64,000 nucleotides of DNA from Prauserella muralis (lineage in GTDB: Bacteria > Actinomycetota > Actinomycetes > Mycobacteriales > Pseudonocardiaceae), in assembly GCF_003202285.1 (NCBI RefSeq), contig NZ_MASW01000004.1, forward strand, positions 62,001 through 126,000, in the 5' to 3' direction. This document shows positions 41,992 through 50,480 of this stretch, one piece after another. The translations under genes were made by a program, and so were the position numbers. The first letter of the stretch is position 1. The number at the start of each line of letters is the position of its first letter. The notes below the pieces were generated by a model. That model worked only from the letters and a program-made list of their open reading frames with translations. It was not told the DNA's origin and ran no database searches.

Positions 41992-42798
41992 TCAGTCACG
42001 CTGGCTGGGATGCCACCGTGTGACACGTCGCTCGAGCACTCCGAAGACCTGGGAGACGGCGATGCCGAGAACGGCCGCGACGACGATGGTCGCCCACATC
42101 TCCGCTCCCTGACCCGACGTCTGATGGAAGAAGATCAGCTGGCCGACGCCAGCCGCGCCGGCGAGAAGCTCGACGCCGATGCAGACCAGCAGCGCCATGA
42201 CCGCGGCGATACGCAGGCCGGTGCCGATGTAGGGCATCGCGGCGGGGACTGTGACGAAGCGAAGCACTTGGCGCCGGTTCATGTGCATCGAACGTGCCGC
42301 GTCCTTCGCCAGCGGTTCGACGTCGTGGACGCCGGACATGGTCTGCAGCAGGACCGGCCAGGTGCAGACCCAGACGACGAGTACGATCTTCAGGTCCGCG
42401 GTGACGCCCAGGATCAGTACCGCCAACGGAATCAACGCGATCGGCGGGACGGACCGCAGGAAATCAAAGGTGCCCTTGGTCGCCCCGTAGGCAAGGTCGG
42501 AGCTTCCGACCAGCGCGCCAAGTGCGACGCCCGCGACGGCGGACAGTGCGAGACCGACGAACCACGCTCTGACGGTGTCCCAGACCGCGAGTGCCAGCTC
42601 GCCGGTCGGTACCTCGGCCACCAGGGCCCTCAGTACCTCAACTGGCGACGGAATCGTGCCGGCACCGCCGACGTCGGCGGAGGCAAGCAGGTGAACGAAG
42701 CCCAGTAGGGCGGCCACAACGGCCGCCCTGCCGAGCCACACACCGCGGGCCGATGGTCCGCGCCGACGAGGTACGATGCGATCGACCAGAGTGGACAT
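41992..42798 (-). CDS. ABC transporter permease, nitrate/sulfonate/taurine type (first of two)
   Basis: A 268-residue inner-membrane permease with about six spans, FDFLRSVPPIALIPLAVLILG and the EAA-type loop RRQVLRFVTVPAAMPYIGTGLR. ATG 42798 has GGAG upstream; the slightly longer frame from 42834 overlaps the binding-protein gene. A second permease of the same type is encoded at 44634, an unusual pair suggesting a heterodimeric channel. Confidence 0.85.
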   Translation of the reverse strand: MSTLVDRIVPRRRGPSARGVWLGRAAVVAALLGFVHLLASADVGGAGTIPSPVEVLRALVAEVPTGELALAVWDTVRAWFVGLALSAVAGVALGALVGSSDLAYGATKGTFDFLRSVPPIALIPLAVLILGVTADLKIVLVVWVCTWPVLLQTMSGVHDVEPLAKDAARSMHMNRRQVLRFVTVPAAMPYIGTGLRIAAVMALLVCIGVELLAGAAGVGQLIFFHQTSGQGAEMWATIVVAAVLGIAVSQVFGVLERRVTRWHPSQRD

Positions 42799-42809
42799 GG
42801 GAGGCTCCG

Positions 42810-43802
42810 TCACGCCTGCGGGTCCAGGACCCACTGGTCCGCTCGTGGAAGACTCGTGGCGAGACCGTTCTCGGTGAGCAGGTCACCCAGTTCGGCGAAC
42901 TTGGCCACGGGAATTTCGTCGGTGAACTGGCCGACGTTCCGAACGTTGGCCGCGACGGCTGGGTCGATCTTGCCGTACTTCTCGAGCGCCGTACGAACCA
43001 GACCGGGATCCTTGGCCGCAGCGACGGCCGCCCTGCCGATCGCCCGCTGGAATGCCGCGAGCTCCTTCGGGTGTTCGTCTGCCCACGAGGCGGACGTCCA
43101 GTAGGCGAATTCTGGTGCGCCGGGCAGGATGTTGCCGATCGACAGCAACTCACGGAGCTTCAGCTCCCGGGCCTGCTGAAGGAACGGCTCGAGGCCCTGG
43201 CCGGCGTCGACCTTGCCCTCGTCGATTGCCTTGGGGATGTTCTGGACCGGCAGTTGGACGAAATCGACCTGGTCGGGATCTCCGCCGTCCTCCTCGACGG
43301 CGAGCCGGACCAGCGCCTCCTGGGCGCCGCCGATCGTGTTGAAGGCCACGGTACGGCCCTCCAGATCCTTGGCGCTGGTGATGGCCGGGTCCTTGTAGAT
43401 CAGCATGTTCGAGGACTTCTCGAGGTCCTCGGTGAGCACGCTGCCTGCGTTGGCCAGGAGTTTCAACGGCGCGCCCGTGGCGATCGCCGGGATGACGTCG
43501 GCCGCGCTGGACGCTCCGATGTCGAGCTTGCCGCTGGTGACAAGCGGTAGCTGCACGGTCGCGCCCCCGTTGTTGATGACCAGCTCGACGGGAAGGCCCT
43601 CGTCCTCGAAGTAGCCGAGTTCCTGTGCGACCCAGGGCAGCGTGAAGTTGGCGAACGGCCCGACGTCGATTGACGTCTCACGGAGGCCGTCGGTGGATGC
43701 CGCTTGCGAGGATTCACCGCCACATGCCGCCAGCAACGCGAGGCCCATCGCGGAGACGACCGCGGCGGCTGTCGAGCGCCGCGACCGGAAACGTTCGATC
43801 AT
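42810..43802 (-). CDS. ABC transporter substrate-binding lipoprotein, SsuA/TauA (NMT1-like) type
   Basis: A 330-residue binding protein. A signal peptide with lipobox LLAAC ends at about residue 27; the mature part has FANFTLPWVAQELGYFEDEGL, DIGASSAADVIPAIATGAPLKLL and NTIGGAQEALV, as in sulfonate, nitrate and thiamine-precursor receptors. It would deliver the ligand to the two permeases. It lies between ATPase and permease genes (gaps 46 and 11 bases). Confidence 0.87.
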   Translation of the reverse strand: MIERFRSRRSTAAAVVSAMGLALLAACGGESSQAASTDGLRETSIDVGPFANFTLPWVAQELGYFEDEGLPVELVINNGGATVQLPLVTSGKLDIGASSAADVIPAIATGAPLKLLANAGSVLTEDLEKSSNMLIYKDPAITSAKDLEGRTVAFNTIGGAQEALVRLAVEEDGGDPDQVDFVQLPVQNIPKAIDEGKVDAGQGLEPFLQQARELKLRELLSIGNILPGAPEFAYWTSASWADEHPKELAAFQRAIGRAAVAAAKDPGLVRTALEKYGKIDPAVAANVRNVGQFTDEIPVAKFAELGDLLTENGLATSLPRADQWVLDPQA

Positions 43803-43848
43803 GATTCTCACTTCTTTCCTGTACGCGGACCGGGGGGAGGGCTCGTGG

Positions 43849-44634
43849 TCAGTAACGGCGAATCTCACGCAGGACTTCGCTGCGAAGCTCGCCGAAGCGA
43901 TGGCCGGCGCGCGTCGAGAGCTGGTCGCGCGGCTGACCAAGGTCGACGTCGACCGAGCGGGCGATCGTCGCTGGCGCTCCCGAGAGCACGAGCACCCGGT
44001 CTCCCAGGTAAACGGCCTCATCGATGTCGTGTGTCACGAGCACCGCGGCGACACCGGTCTCAGCGCGGATGCGCAGCGTGAGGTCCTCGAGTTCGAACCG
44101 TGTCTGGGCGTCGACCGAGGCGAACGGCTCATCCATGAGCAGCACGCGCGGGTTGTCCACCAACGCCCGGGCGATGGCGACCCGCTGCTGCATGCCGCCG
44201 GACAGTTGCCAGGGGTACATGTCGCTGGTGCCCTCAAGGCCGACCTCGCCGAGGACCTGTTCGGCCCGGCGCGTCCGCTCGCTCCTGCCGACGCCGGCTG
44301 CCCGGAGGGGGAGCGCCACGTTCGCTCCTACACGCATCCAGGGCAGCAGCGACCGGCTGTAGTCCTGGAAGACAACAGACATGTGGCGCGGCGTCCCACC
44401 GAGGGCCGAACCGTGGGTCCGGACTGACCCAGTCGTGGCGATCTGGAGTCCGCCAAGGCACCGCAGGAGAGTGGTCTTGCCGATGCCGGACGGCCCCACC
44501 AGGCACACGATCTCTGCCGGCCGCACCTCGAAGGAGATGTCCGCGAGAACAGTCTTCGTCGGATAGGTCATCCGGAGGGAATCGACGGCGAGGACCGCCG
44601 TCGCCTCGGCGGGGTATGACGCGTCGGCAGCCAT
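43849..44634 (-). CDS. ABC transporter ATP-binding protein, SsuB/TauB type
   Basis: A 261-residue ATPase. Walker A GPSGIGKTT, Q-loop VVFQDYSRSLLPW, signature LSGGMQQRVAIARAL, Walker B VLLMDEPFASVD and switch VTHDIDEA are present. Its ATG shares one base with the stop of the upstream permease (TGATG). The longer frame upstream lies in that permease and is not used. Confidence 0.88.
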   Translation of the reverse strand: MAADASYPAEATAVLAVDSLRMTYPTKTVLADISFEVRPAEIVCLVGPSGIGKTTLLRCLGGLQIATTGSVRTHGSALGGTPRHMSVVFQDYSRSLLPWMRVGANVALPLRAAGVGRSERTRRAEQVLGEVGLEGTSDMYPWQLSGGMQQRVAIARALVDNPRVLLMDEPFASVDAQTRFELEDLTLRIRAETGVAAVLVTHDIDEAVYLGDRVLVLSGAPATIARSVDVDLGQPRDQLSTRAGHRFGELRSEVLREIRRY

Positions 44635-45533
44635 CAGCGCTTCCCCTTCTGTGCCTCGTAGTGCCATGCGAGCAGCCAACGGCGCTCGATCAGCCGCAGG
44701 ACGCCGCTGACCGCGTAGCCGAGGACGCCCGCCGCCAGCGCGCCCGCGAAGGACGCGGCGATGTCGAAACTGCGCTGCGCCCGCGTCAGGTACAGGCCGA
44801 TGCCTTGAGACGCTGAGAACATCTCGATCGCCACCATTGCCGTAATCGCGATACCGGTGGCCGTGTTGACCCCCGCCATGATCCGAGGAGCTGCCGCCGG
44901 GAGCCTGATCAGCCGGAACTCGAGCCATCGCGACATGCGCAGAGCACGGCGGGTGTCCCTGAAACCGGGTTCGAGACCGGCCACGCCATCGATGGTCGAC
45001 AGCAGAATCGGCCAGACGGCCGACCACGCGATGAGGAGCACCTCGCTCAGCCGCCCGATACCGAAGATGGCGATGAAGGGCGGGATCAACGCGATGACTG
45101 GGGTGGACCGGAAGAGGTCCAGGATCGGCCCGAAGACCGCACGGCCGCCCCTGGTGAGGCCGAGGGGGTAGCCCACGCCGACACCAACCAGCACAGCCAG
45201 TCCGAATCCTTGGGCCAGCGCCGAGAGGCTCGGCATGAGGTTTGTCGTGACAGCCCCGCCGGCGAACCCGTCCCGCAGGTCGGCAAGGATCGCCGGCAAC
45301 GGCGGGAAGTACAGCGCCGTACTGCCCCTAGACGTGAGGTACCAGGCCAGGAGAAGCCCGGCCGGTAGGACGAGCGGCACGATCAGGTGAAGCGCTCGGC
45401 GTGTGGTCCGGGTGACGATCACCGGCGCCGTTGTTCCTGAGGCGCCGGGCCGGGCGGAATCGCCGTCCGGCCGTGCTGGCGCAGGCGAGGCGTCGGCAAG
45501 GCCGCGCGGATCAGCCAGGGGTACGTGCCGCAC
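44634..45533 (-). CDS. ABC transporter permease, nitrate/sulfonate/taurine type (second of two, first in operon)
   Basis: A 299-residue permease with a polar, Pro/Ala-rich N-terminus of about 45 residues, then about six spans with LDLFRSTPVIALIPPFIAIFG and the loop SRWLEFRLIRLPAAAPRIMAGVN. GTG at 45533 is the start: AGGAGGT lies seven bases upstream. It opens the operon permease, ATPase, binding protein, permease, hydrolase and diverges from the flavin reductase gene across 263 bases. Confidence 0.86.
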   Translation of the reverse strand: MRHVPLADPRGLADASPAPARPDGDSARPGASGTTAPVIVTRTTRRALHLIVPLVLPAGLLLAWYLTSRGSTALYFPPLPAILADLRDGFAGGAVTTNLMPSLSALAQGFGLAVLVGVGVGYPLGLTRGGRAVFGPILDLFRSTPVIALIPPFIAIFGIGRLSEVLLIAWSAVWPILLSTIDGVAGLEPGFRDTRRALRMSRWLEFRLIRLPAAAPRIMAGVNTATGIAITAMVAIEMFSASQGIGLYLTRAQRSFDIAASFAGALAAGVLGYAVSGVLRLIERRWLLAWHYEAQKGKR

Positions 45534-45796
45534 TGCAGACCTCCTGTGTTCGGCGTCACCAGAACATCGGGATGCAATGCAAACACGAGCACCCGGGACG
45601 TCGGCTGCTGTTGGCCGTCAGATGTACAGGACGCTGTTCACGGATCCAGACAATTGGCCGCGCGCGGCCGCAACCGCGGACGCAACCCACACGTGATCCG
45701 AGTCCTGGCCGAACGAAGTTCTACGCGAACGTCATGGAGGTGGCCGCCGGGACATTCGAGAGTGGAGTCAAGCCAGTCACAGGAAGGAGTCGTCCC

Positions 45797-46354
45797 ATGC
45801 CTGACATCACCCGGGACCACGTGGCGCACGCCGTGGCCGCAGCCGGCATCGACCAGGCGGCTTTTCGCGACGCGCTCTCCACATTCGCCAGTGGCGTCAC
45901 CGTGCTGACGACGGTCGACGCCAGTGGGCAGAAGTACGGCATCACCGCCAGCTCGTTCACCTCCCTGTCGATTGACCCTCCGCTCGTGCTGATCTGTGTC
46001 GCCCGGTCCGCCTACAGCTACGCGGCCTTCGAGGAGTCGAGGCACTTCGGTATCTCGGTATTGCACGACGGCCAGGCCGACCTCGCCACGCGGTACGCCG
46101 TTCAGGGCGGGGCGAAGTTTCTGGACGACGAGTACGCGATCGATGGGAGGACAGGAGTGCCACTGATCCGCGCAGCGCTGACGACCTTGCTGTGTTCCAC
46201 GCACGAGGTCATGCCCGGCGGGGACCACGGAATCCTCATCGGTGCGGTAGAAGACGTCGCCACCCACGCCGGCCTTCCACTCGTCAACTACGCCCGAGAG
46301 CTCACGACCGTCCAGGTTGGAGGCGGGTCCCGGACACACGCGTTCGGACGGTAG
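45797..46354 (+). CDS. Flavin reductase family protein (FMN-binding, split-barrel)
   Basis: A 185-residue protein of the HpaC/DIM6-NTAB family. AFRDALSTFASGVTVLTTVD, KYGITASSFTSLSIDPPLVLICV and FGISVLHDGQADLATRYA are characteristic; the first part binds FMN. It would supply reduced flavin to luciferase-like or other two-component monooxygenases such as those at 37413 or 50481. ATG 45797 is preceded by AGGAAGGAG. The in-frame upstream ATG at 45734 would add an unrelated extension. Confidence 0.87.
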   Translation: MPDITRDHVAHAVAAAGIDQAAFRDALSTFASGVTVLTTVDASGQKYGITASSFTSLSIDPPLVLICVARSAYSYAAFEESRHFGISVLHDGQADLATRYAVQGGAKFLDDEYAIDGRTGVPLIRAALTTLLCSTHEVMPGGDHGILIGAVEDVATHAGLPLVNYARELTTVQVGGGSRTHAFGR

Positions 46355-46691
46355 GGCGACCGTGACGAAGGGCGACGTGCTGCCTTCCGCCCGGGGCCGA
46401 CGGATCCAGGCGCCTCGTCGGCGGTATACTGAACCCCCTCACACAGGACACTCAACCGCGCCACGGCACTGTCATGCGTCAAGAGTTGGCAGGGTCAATC
46501 TTGGTTTGGCTGGGCTCGGTACGTGTATGTTCAGCCTCCGGTTGGTGAGATTTTCACCGTTCGGGGTATCTGCAACAGCGCAGGTCACAGTGGTGGGGGC
46601 GGGCTCGTCTCCTCCCCACCGGTACGTCCTGGCGGGGTTCGCGCCGACGATGTTGGTCTCATTCGACACCGCTTCCAAGCCGAGTGCTCGC
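46355..46691. other. Gene-free stretch next to the broken insertion element
   Basis: No intact gene. A short perfect dyad, GGTGA-N5-TCACC, is at 46544-46558. TGTCATGCGTCAAG (46470-46483) might mark the outer end of the IS21-type element, but the opposite end is lost, so it cannot be confirmed. Confidence 0.4.
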
Positions 46692-47470
46692 TCAGCCCGT
46701 CCGCTGTTTGGTGGCTTGGGCCAGACGGTAGGAGTCGGTGCCGGTCTCGAGGATGGTGCCGCCGAAAGTGAGCCGGTCGACGATGGCGGCGCAGAGCCGG
46801 GGATCGGTGAAGGTCTTGGTCCAGCCGCCGAAGGATTCGTTGGACGCGATCGCGACCGACGCCTTCTCCTCGCGCTCGGTGAGGACCTGGAAGAGGAGTT
46901 CGGCGCCTCGTCGGTCGAGTTGCATGTAGCCGAATTCGTCGATGCACAGAAGGTCCACGCGGCCGTAGCGGGCGATGGTCTTCGCGAGCGTCATCTCGTC
47001 GGCGGCCTCCACGAGCTCGTTGGCAAGCTGGGTCGCGAGTGTGTACTTGACCCGGTAGCCGCCCATGGCAGCCTCGGTGCCCAGCGCGATCAGCAGATGC
47101 GACTTGCCTGTGCCGGAGTCCCCGATCAGGCATAGCGGTTGACCCTTTTGCACCCATTCGCACTTGGCGAGCGTGTGCACAACGGCGGGATCGATGTGGG
47201 GTTGGCTTCGAAGTCAAAGGTCCGCAGGGACTTCTCGCGCGGGAACTTCGCCGCCTTGATCCGCCGCTCGGAACGGCGGCGGGCGCGATCGTCGCATTCG
47301 GCGAGCAGCAGTTCGGCGAGGAACCCGCGGTAGGACATCTGCTCGCGCCCGGCGCGGTCGGCGTACTCGGTGAACGAGTTCCGGATGGTCGGCATCCTCA
47401 GCATCCGGCATGCCTGGTCAATGGCGGCGTCGGCTGCCTCCTCGGTCATCCCTCGGCGTTTGGTGGTCAC
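46692..47470 (-). pseudogene. istB: istB, IS21 transposition helper ATPase, frameshifted
   Basis: Two overlapping frames give a normal IstB of about 259 residues: the first has ACRMLRMPTIRNSF and YRGFLAELLLAE, the second the P-loop GDSGTGKSHL, LLCIDEFGYMQLDRRGAELL and SNESFGGW. The switch is explained by loss of one base in the G run at 47198-47201 (one extra G restores FDFEANPHIDPAVVHTLA). All catalytic motifs are intact, so the damage is recent or a sequencing error in a homopolymer. Confidence 0.8.
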
Positions 47471-48035
47471 GGTGCGGCTCCTTCGTTCGGGGTGTCACGG
47501 CGGCTGGGCAGCAGCTGGTCGTACTTGTCCACGGTCGGTAGCGCCCGATCGTCGGCGGGCAGTTGGACACGCAGGCGGTGCTCGGTCAGCGAGCAGACCG
47601 CTGGTGCCTCCGGCGGTGCGTTGGTGCCGGTGTCGGGCTCGACGACCTGGTCGTCAGACACGTCGTCGTGTTTGCGCGCTTCGAGTGCGACGGCGTCGGC
47701 GGTGAGCGCGCCGGCCGATAGGGCGGTGGCAAGCCCGGCGACGACGCTTTCGTGCCGGAGGTGCCGTTGGAGCATCAGGACCTCGATCAGAGCGCGGGTG
47801 CCTTCGGCATCGCCGTGCGCCTTGCACACGGCGGCCCACCAGGCGTCGTGCACGCGTGTGAACCGTCCCACCGCACGGGCTTGCTCCAACGCTGTGGCTC
47901 CGCGCAATGCGCCCGGTTTGCGCAGGAGGACTTCCAGGTAATGGTCGAGGTCGACCCGGGTGCCGCCCTTGGTCATCAGCCGCTCGTGGCGGGCGATCTC
48001 GGTCTTGCCGTCGTAGACGACCAGGTCGCTTCCTG
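47467..48035 (-). pseudogene. istA: istA, IS21 transposase, only the C-terminal third remains
   Basis: About 190 residues starting near LVVYDGKTEIARHERL and continuing HYLEVLLRKPGALRGATAL and CKAHGDAEGTRALIEVL, the C-terminal part of IS21 transposases. The catalytic DDE domain and helix-turn-helix are missing; upstream sequence to 48285 shows no transposase and nothing else I recognise. Confidence 0.75.
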
Positions 48036-48285
48036 ATGGTGCTCTCCGAGCGTCTGTCAAGCTCGATCGGACAGGCCCTGTTACAGGCCGCCATCGCAGC
48101 TCCCGGGAACACGGATCTCGATGAGGCAGTTCGGGCTGGCCGAGAAGATCGTCGACGTCGTCCTGCCCGGCATCCACGCCACCACGCCGTAAAGCTCCGA
48201 TCACCTTGGCCCGGGCGCCACGGTTGTGTGGCCGTATGAGCAGGAATCCTATCCCGGCTCCGCCGGGCTGCTGTGCTGAACGAGT

Positions 48286-48767
48286 TCAACATGAACGACG
48301 TTCTGCCGCCCCGCGAGCCACCGGCACTTTATCTCCGCGCGAACGGGTTTCCGGCGGTGCGATCCCCTGTGGTTCGAAGCCGAACGAGCTCGCGAACTGC
48401 TTTGGCGCAAGCAGCATCTCGACGGAGAGGTTGTCTACCAGGCGCAGATAGAATCCGCCGGAAATCTCCGGCATTTCGGCGTCGAACGGATCCCGAGCCG
48501 CTCGGACGCTTCGCGCGCACGCAGGAGTTCGTCGCGGTCGCGGTCGCGGTACCCCATGGCGACGTTCATGAAGCCCTGACCGCTCAAGAGCGCGCCCGGG
48601 TCCGGAGCCTTCGGCTCGGGGGTGTCGTACTCCATCACCTCGAGGAGCACGTCGCCGGCTTGGAACCGATCCGCAGTCGCCCGACGACCGGGATGCGACT
48701 TGCCGAAGGCGGTGCGAAGATGGTCGCGCCGCTGCGCCCGTACCCCCGAATGCCGGGTAGCCTGACG
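48286..48767 (-). pseudogene. Broken VOC-family (glyoxalase/dioxygenase-like) gene
   Basis: Pieces of one protein occur in three frames: TIFAPPSASRIPVVGRLRIGS, then DVLLEVMEYDTPEPKAPDPG with SGQGFMNVAMGYRDRD, then EISGGFYLRLVDNLSVEMLL to the end. Restoring it needs at least two frameshifts, and the N-terminal part is missing against the stop of the CMD gene at 48768. It resembles actinobacterial VOC proteins of unknown substrate. Confidence 0.65.
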
Positions 48768-49292
48768 CTACCCGGCCTGCTGGAATGCCCGAATCGCGGC
48801 CGTGCCGATGATCCGGTGCCCGTCCCTGTCGTAGGTGACCGGGGTGCCCTCCTCCTGAGGAATGTCCACGCGCAGTGATACGAGCGCCTTCTGACAGCTC
48901 CACTTCATGATGCTGAACAGCAGCTGGCTGATCTGGTCGTCGTCGAAATGCCGCCGCACGTCAGCGCGAAGATCCTCCCCCACCGCGCCCGGCATCATGA
49001 TCACGGCATCGGCGAGCCGCAGCGCCGCCTTCCAGGCGTCCGGCAGGTCGCTGCTCTCGTAGCGGTCGATCTTCGCCGCCATCGGATCGTCCAGCTCGGC
49101 GTCCAGCACGCGCACCGACGCGCAGAGCCGGCAGTCGTGGTAACGAGCACAGCGCAGTCGTACGATCTCGACGATCCGCGGATCAACGGCGCCGCGGAGC
49201 TGCCTGCGCACCGTTGCCCGCGAGAACTCGTCGAACGTCCGCATCACTGGGCTCGCGCCCATCAGGTCGGGAGACACGCGGGGAGCCGTCAT
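48768..49292 (-). CDS. CMD/AhpD-like protein with CxxC motif
   Basis: A 174-residue carboxymuconolactone-decarboxylase-family protein with the redox-type pair in RCARYHDCRLCASVR, where two Cys are separated by two residues and a His precedes, as in AhpD-type alkylhydroperoxidases. Such proteins reduce peroxides or act on lactones. It overlaps the next upstream gene by four bases (ATGA) and forms a two-gene operon whose promoter region has the CCTAT-N5-ATAGG palindrome. Confidence 0.82.
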   Translation of the reverse strand: MTAPRVSPDLMGASPVMRTFDEFSRATVRRQLRGAVDPRIVEIVRLRCARYHDCRLCASVRVLDAELDDPMAAKIDRYESSDLPDAWKAALRLADAVIMMPGAVGEDLRADVRRHFDDDQISQLLFSIMKWSCQKALVSLRVDIPQEEGTPVTYDRDGHRIIGTAAIRAFQQAG

Positions 49293-49753
49293 GCCACTTC
49301 CTCCATGGTGAGTAGGGCGCTAGCCACCATCTTGAGGCGCATCTCCACCTCGATGACATAGACCGCGCCGACGAAGGCACACACCTGCTCGGGGTTCAGG
49401 TGCGCGAGGAGATCGTTGATGTGCTCATCGGTGACCGCCGATACCGACATCGTGAACTGTTCCGCGAACGCCAGATGCGCCCGGTCAGCCGCATCGAACC
49501 AGGTGGAGTCCGGCCACCGGTCGAGCTGCGCGACCTTGTCCTCGGAGAGCCCGGCGGCAACCGCCGCCGGTGTGCGCGTGCGTGCCGCTGTGGGGTGCCC
49601 GAGCAGGGCGGCGAGTCGCAGGCGGCACAACTCGAGCCGGACCGGATCGGTCGACGTCCACGCGACCTCCCGCATCTCGTCGAGCTCACGAGCACTCTCC
49701 GGCTGCAGGTCTCGCAACCGCGCGTCAATAGTTGACCAAGTGTCCAGGGCCAT
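49289..49753 (-). CDS. CMD-family-like protein, partner of the AhpD-like protein
   Basis: A 154-residue protein related to the CMD family (ELCRLRLAALLGHPTA, then AFAEQFTMSVSAVTDEHINDLLAHLNPEQVCAFVGAVYVIEVEMRLKM) but without the CxxC pair. It probably forms a complex with the neighbouring CxxC protein. ATG 49753 is used; the Shine-Dalgarno AGGAAAC is partly formed by the palindrome at 49761-49775, so a regulator bound there would also block its start region. Confidence 0.78.
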   Translation of the reverse strand: MALDTWSTIDARLRDLQPESARELDEMREVAWTSTDPVRLELCRLRLAALLGHPTAARTRTPAAVAAGLSEDKVAQLDRWPDSTWFDAADRAHLAFAEQFTMSVSAVTDEHINDLLAHLNPEQVCAFVGAVYVIEVEMRLKMVASALLTMEEVA

Positions 49754-49760
49754 GTTGTTT

Positions 49761-49775
49761 CCTATACTCGATAGG
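49761..49775. promoter_or_regulatory. TetR-type operator, site 1 (CCTAT-N5-ATAGG)
   Basis: CCTATACTCGATAGG, perfect 5-base arms, between the divergent CMD operon and the TetR gene. TATACT on the plus strand (49763-49768) is a good -10 for the TetR gene, so the site could serve autoregulation. Same arms and spacing at 55924-55938 and 56073-56087. Confidence 0.65.
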
Positions 49776-49857
49776 GGCAATCTAGCGGTGTCATCAAACA
49801 CGGTCAAGCCGCGATCGCTGTGGCCATGACGGCAAACCGTCGCAGGAAGGGCTCATC

Positions 49858-50478
49858 ATTTCCACGACAGCAGAGCCGCGCCGCCGACGCACCAGGTCCA
49901 TGGGCGGCCGGCCAACTCACAAAGGCGTCTCGATCGACCGCATCGTCGATGCGGCAGTCCAGGTCCTCGCCGACCATGGTTATGAAGGGCTTACGACGGC
50001 GGAGGTCGCCCGGCGCCTCGACATCTCGCAGCCCACGCTCTACAGCCATGTCCGCAACCTCGACCAGCTCCGGTCGTTGATCGCGGTGCGCGGGATGCGG
50101 GAGCTGAGCCACCGGGTGAGGGTCGCGGTGCAGGGCAGGGAAGGCGACGACGCGATGCGTGCGATGGCCTACGCGTACCGTGGATTCGTACGCAACTACC
50201 CGGCCCTGTACATGATCCAGCAACGCGCACCGTCCACTCAGGAGTACTGGGACGCCGCACCGAAAGCGGCTCAGGCGGTTCAGGACGTGCTCCGCGGCTA
50301 CGGGATCGACGACGAGCAGCTCCCGCACGTGCACCTGGTGTTCCGGACGTCGATCCACGGCTTCGTCGACCAGGAGATCAACAATGCGATCCCCGACGTC
50401 CAGAACATCGACGCCAGCTTCGATCTGTTCCTGCGGTTCCTCACCGACGGGATCAAGATGCTCGCCGCGGACACGTAG
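49858..50478 (+). CDS. TetR family regulator, first of two paralogues, probable ATT start
   Basis: A TetR protein of 206 residues from ATT 49858 or 192 from ATG 49900. The helix-turn-helix is LTTAEVARRLDISQPTLYSHV, and the C-terminal half contains YRGFVRNYPALYMIQQRAPS and HGFVDQEINNAIPDV. It is close to the regulator at 62612 over its whole length. ATT is proposed because AGGAAGG lies seven bases before it, ATG 49900 has no such site, and the paralogue has an ATT at exactly the same position, 15 codons before GGRP. It is convergent with the monooxygenase gene and is the prime candidate to bind the three CCTAT-N5-ATAGG sites. Confidence 0.85.
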   Translation: MSTTAEPRRRRTRSMGGRPTHKGVSIDRIVDAAVQVLADHGYEGLTTAEVARRLDISQPTLYSHVRNLDQLRSLIAVRGMRELSHRVRVAVQGREGDDAMRAMAYAYRGFVRNYPALYMIQQRAPSTQEYWDAAPKAAQAVQDVLRGYGIDDEQLPHVHLVFRTSIHGFVDQEINNAIPDVQNIDASFDLFLRFLTDGIKMLAADT

Positions 50479-50480
50479 CG

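Larger units (their letters stand above)
46692..48035 (-). mobile_element. Truncated IS21-family insertion element
   Basis: A 3' piece of the transposase gene (istA) followed by a frameshifted istB, overlapping by four bases (GTGA at 47467-47470) as in IS21 elements. About 300 residues of IstA and the left end are missing. The element lies at the border between the ABC-importer block and the TetR-controlled catabolic block, next to another broken gene, which suggests it took part in joining them. Confidence 0.75.

Noticed and set aside
46544-46558. Dyad GGTGA-N5-TCACC as a terminal repeat of the insertion element
   Set aside because: No matching copy at the other side and it is not at a recognisable end; it may be a chance dyad.
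48120-48191. Short plus-strand frame ending in IVDVVLPGIHATTP between the IS remnant and the VOC pseudogene
   Set aside because: Only 23 codons, no ribosome site and no recognisable relative; may be a fragment but cannot be assigned.
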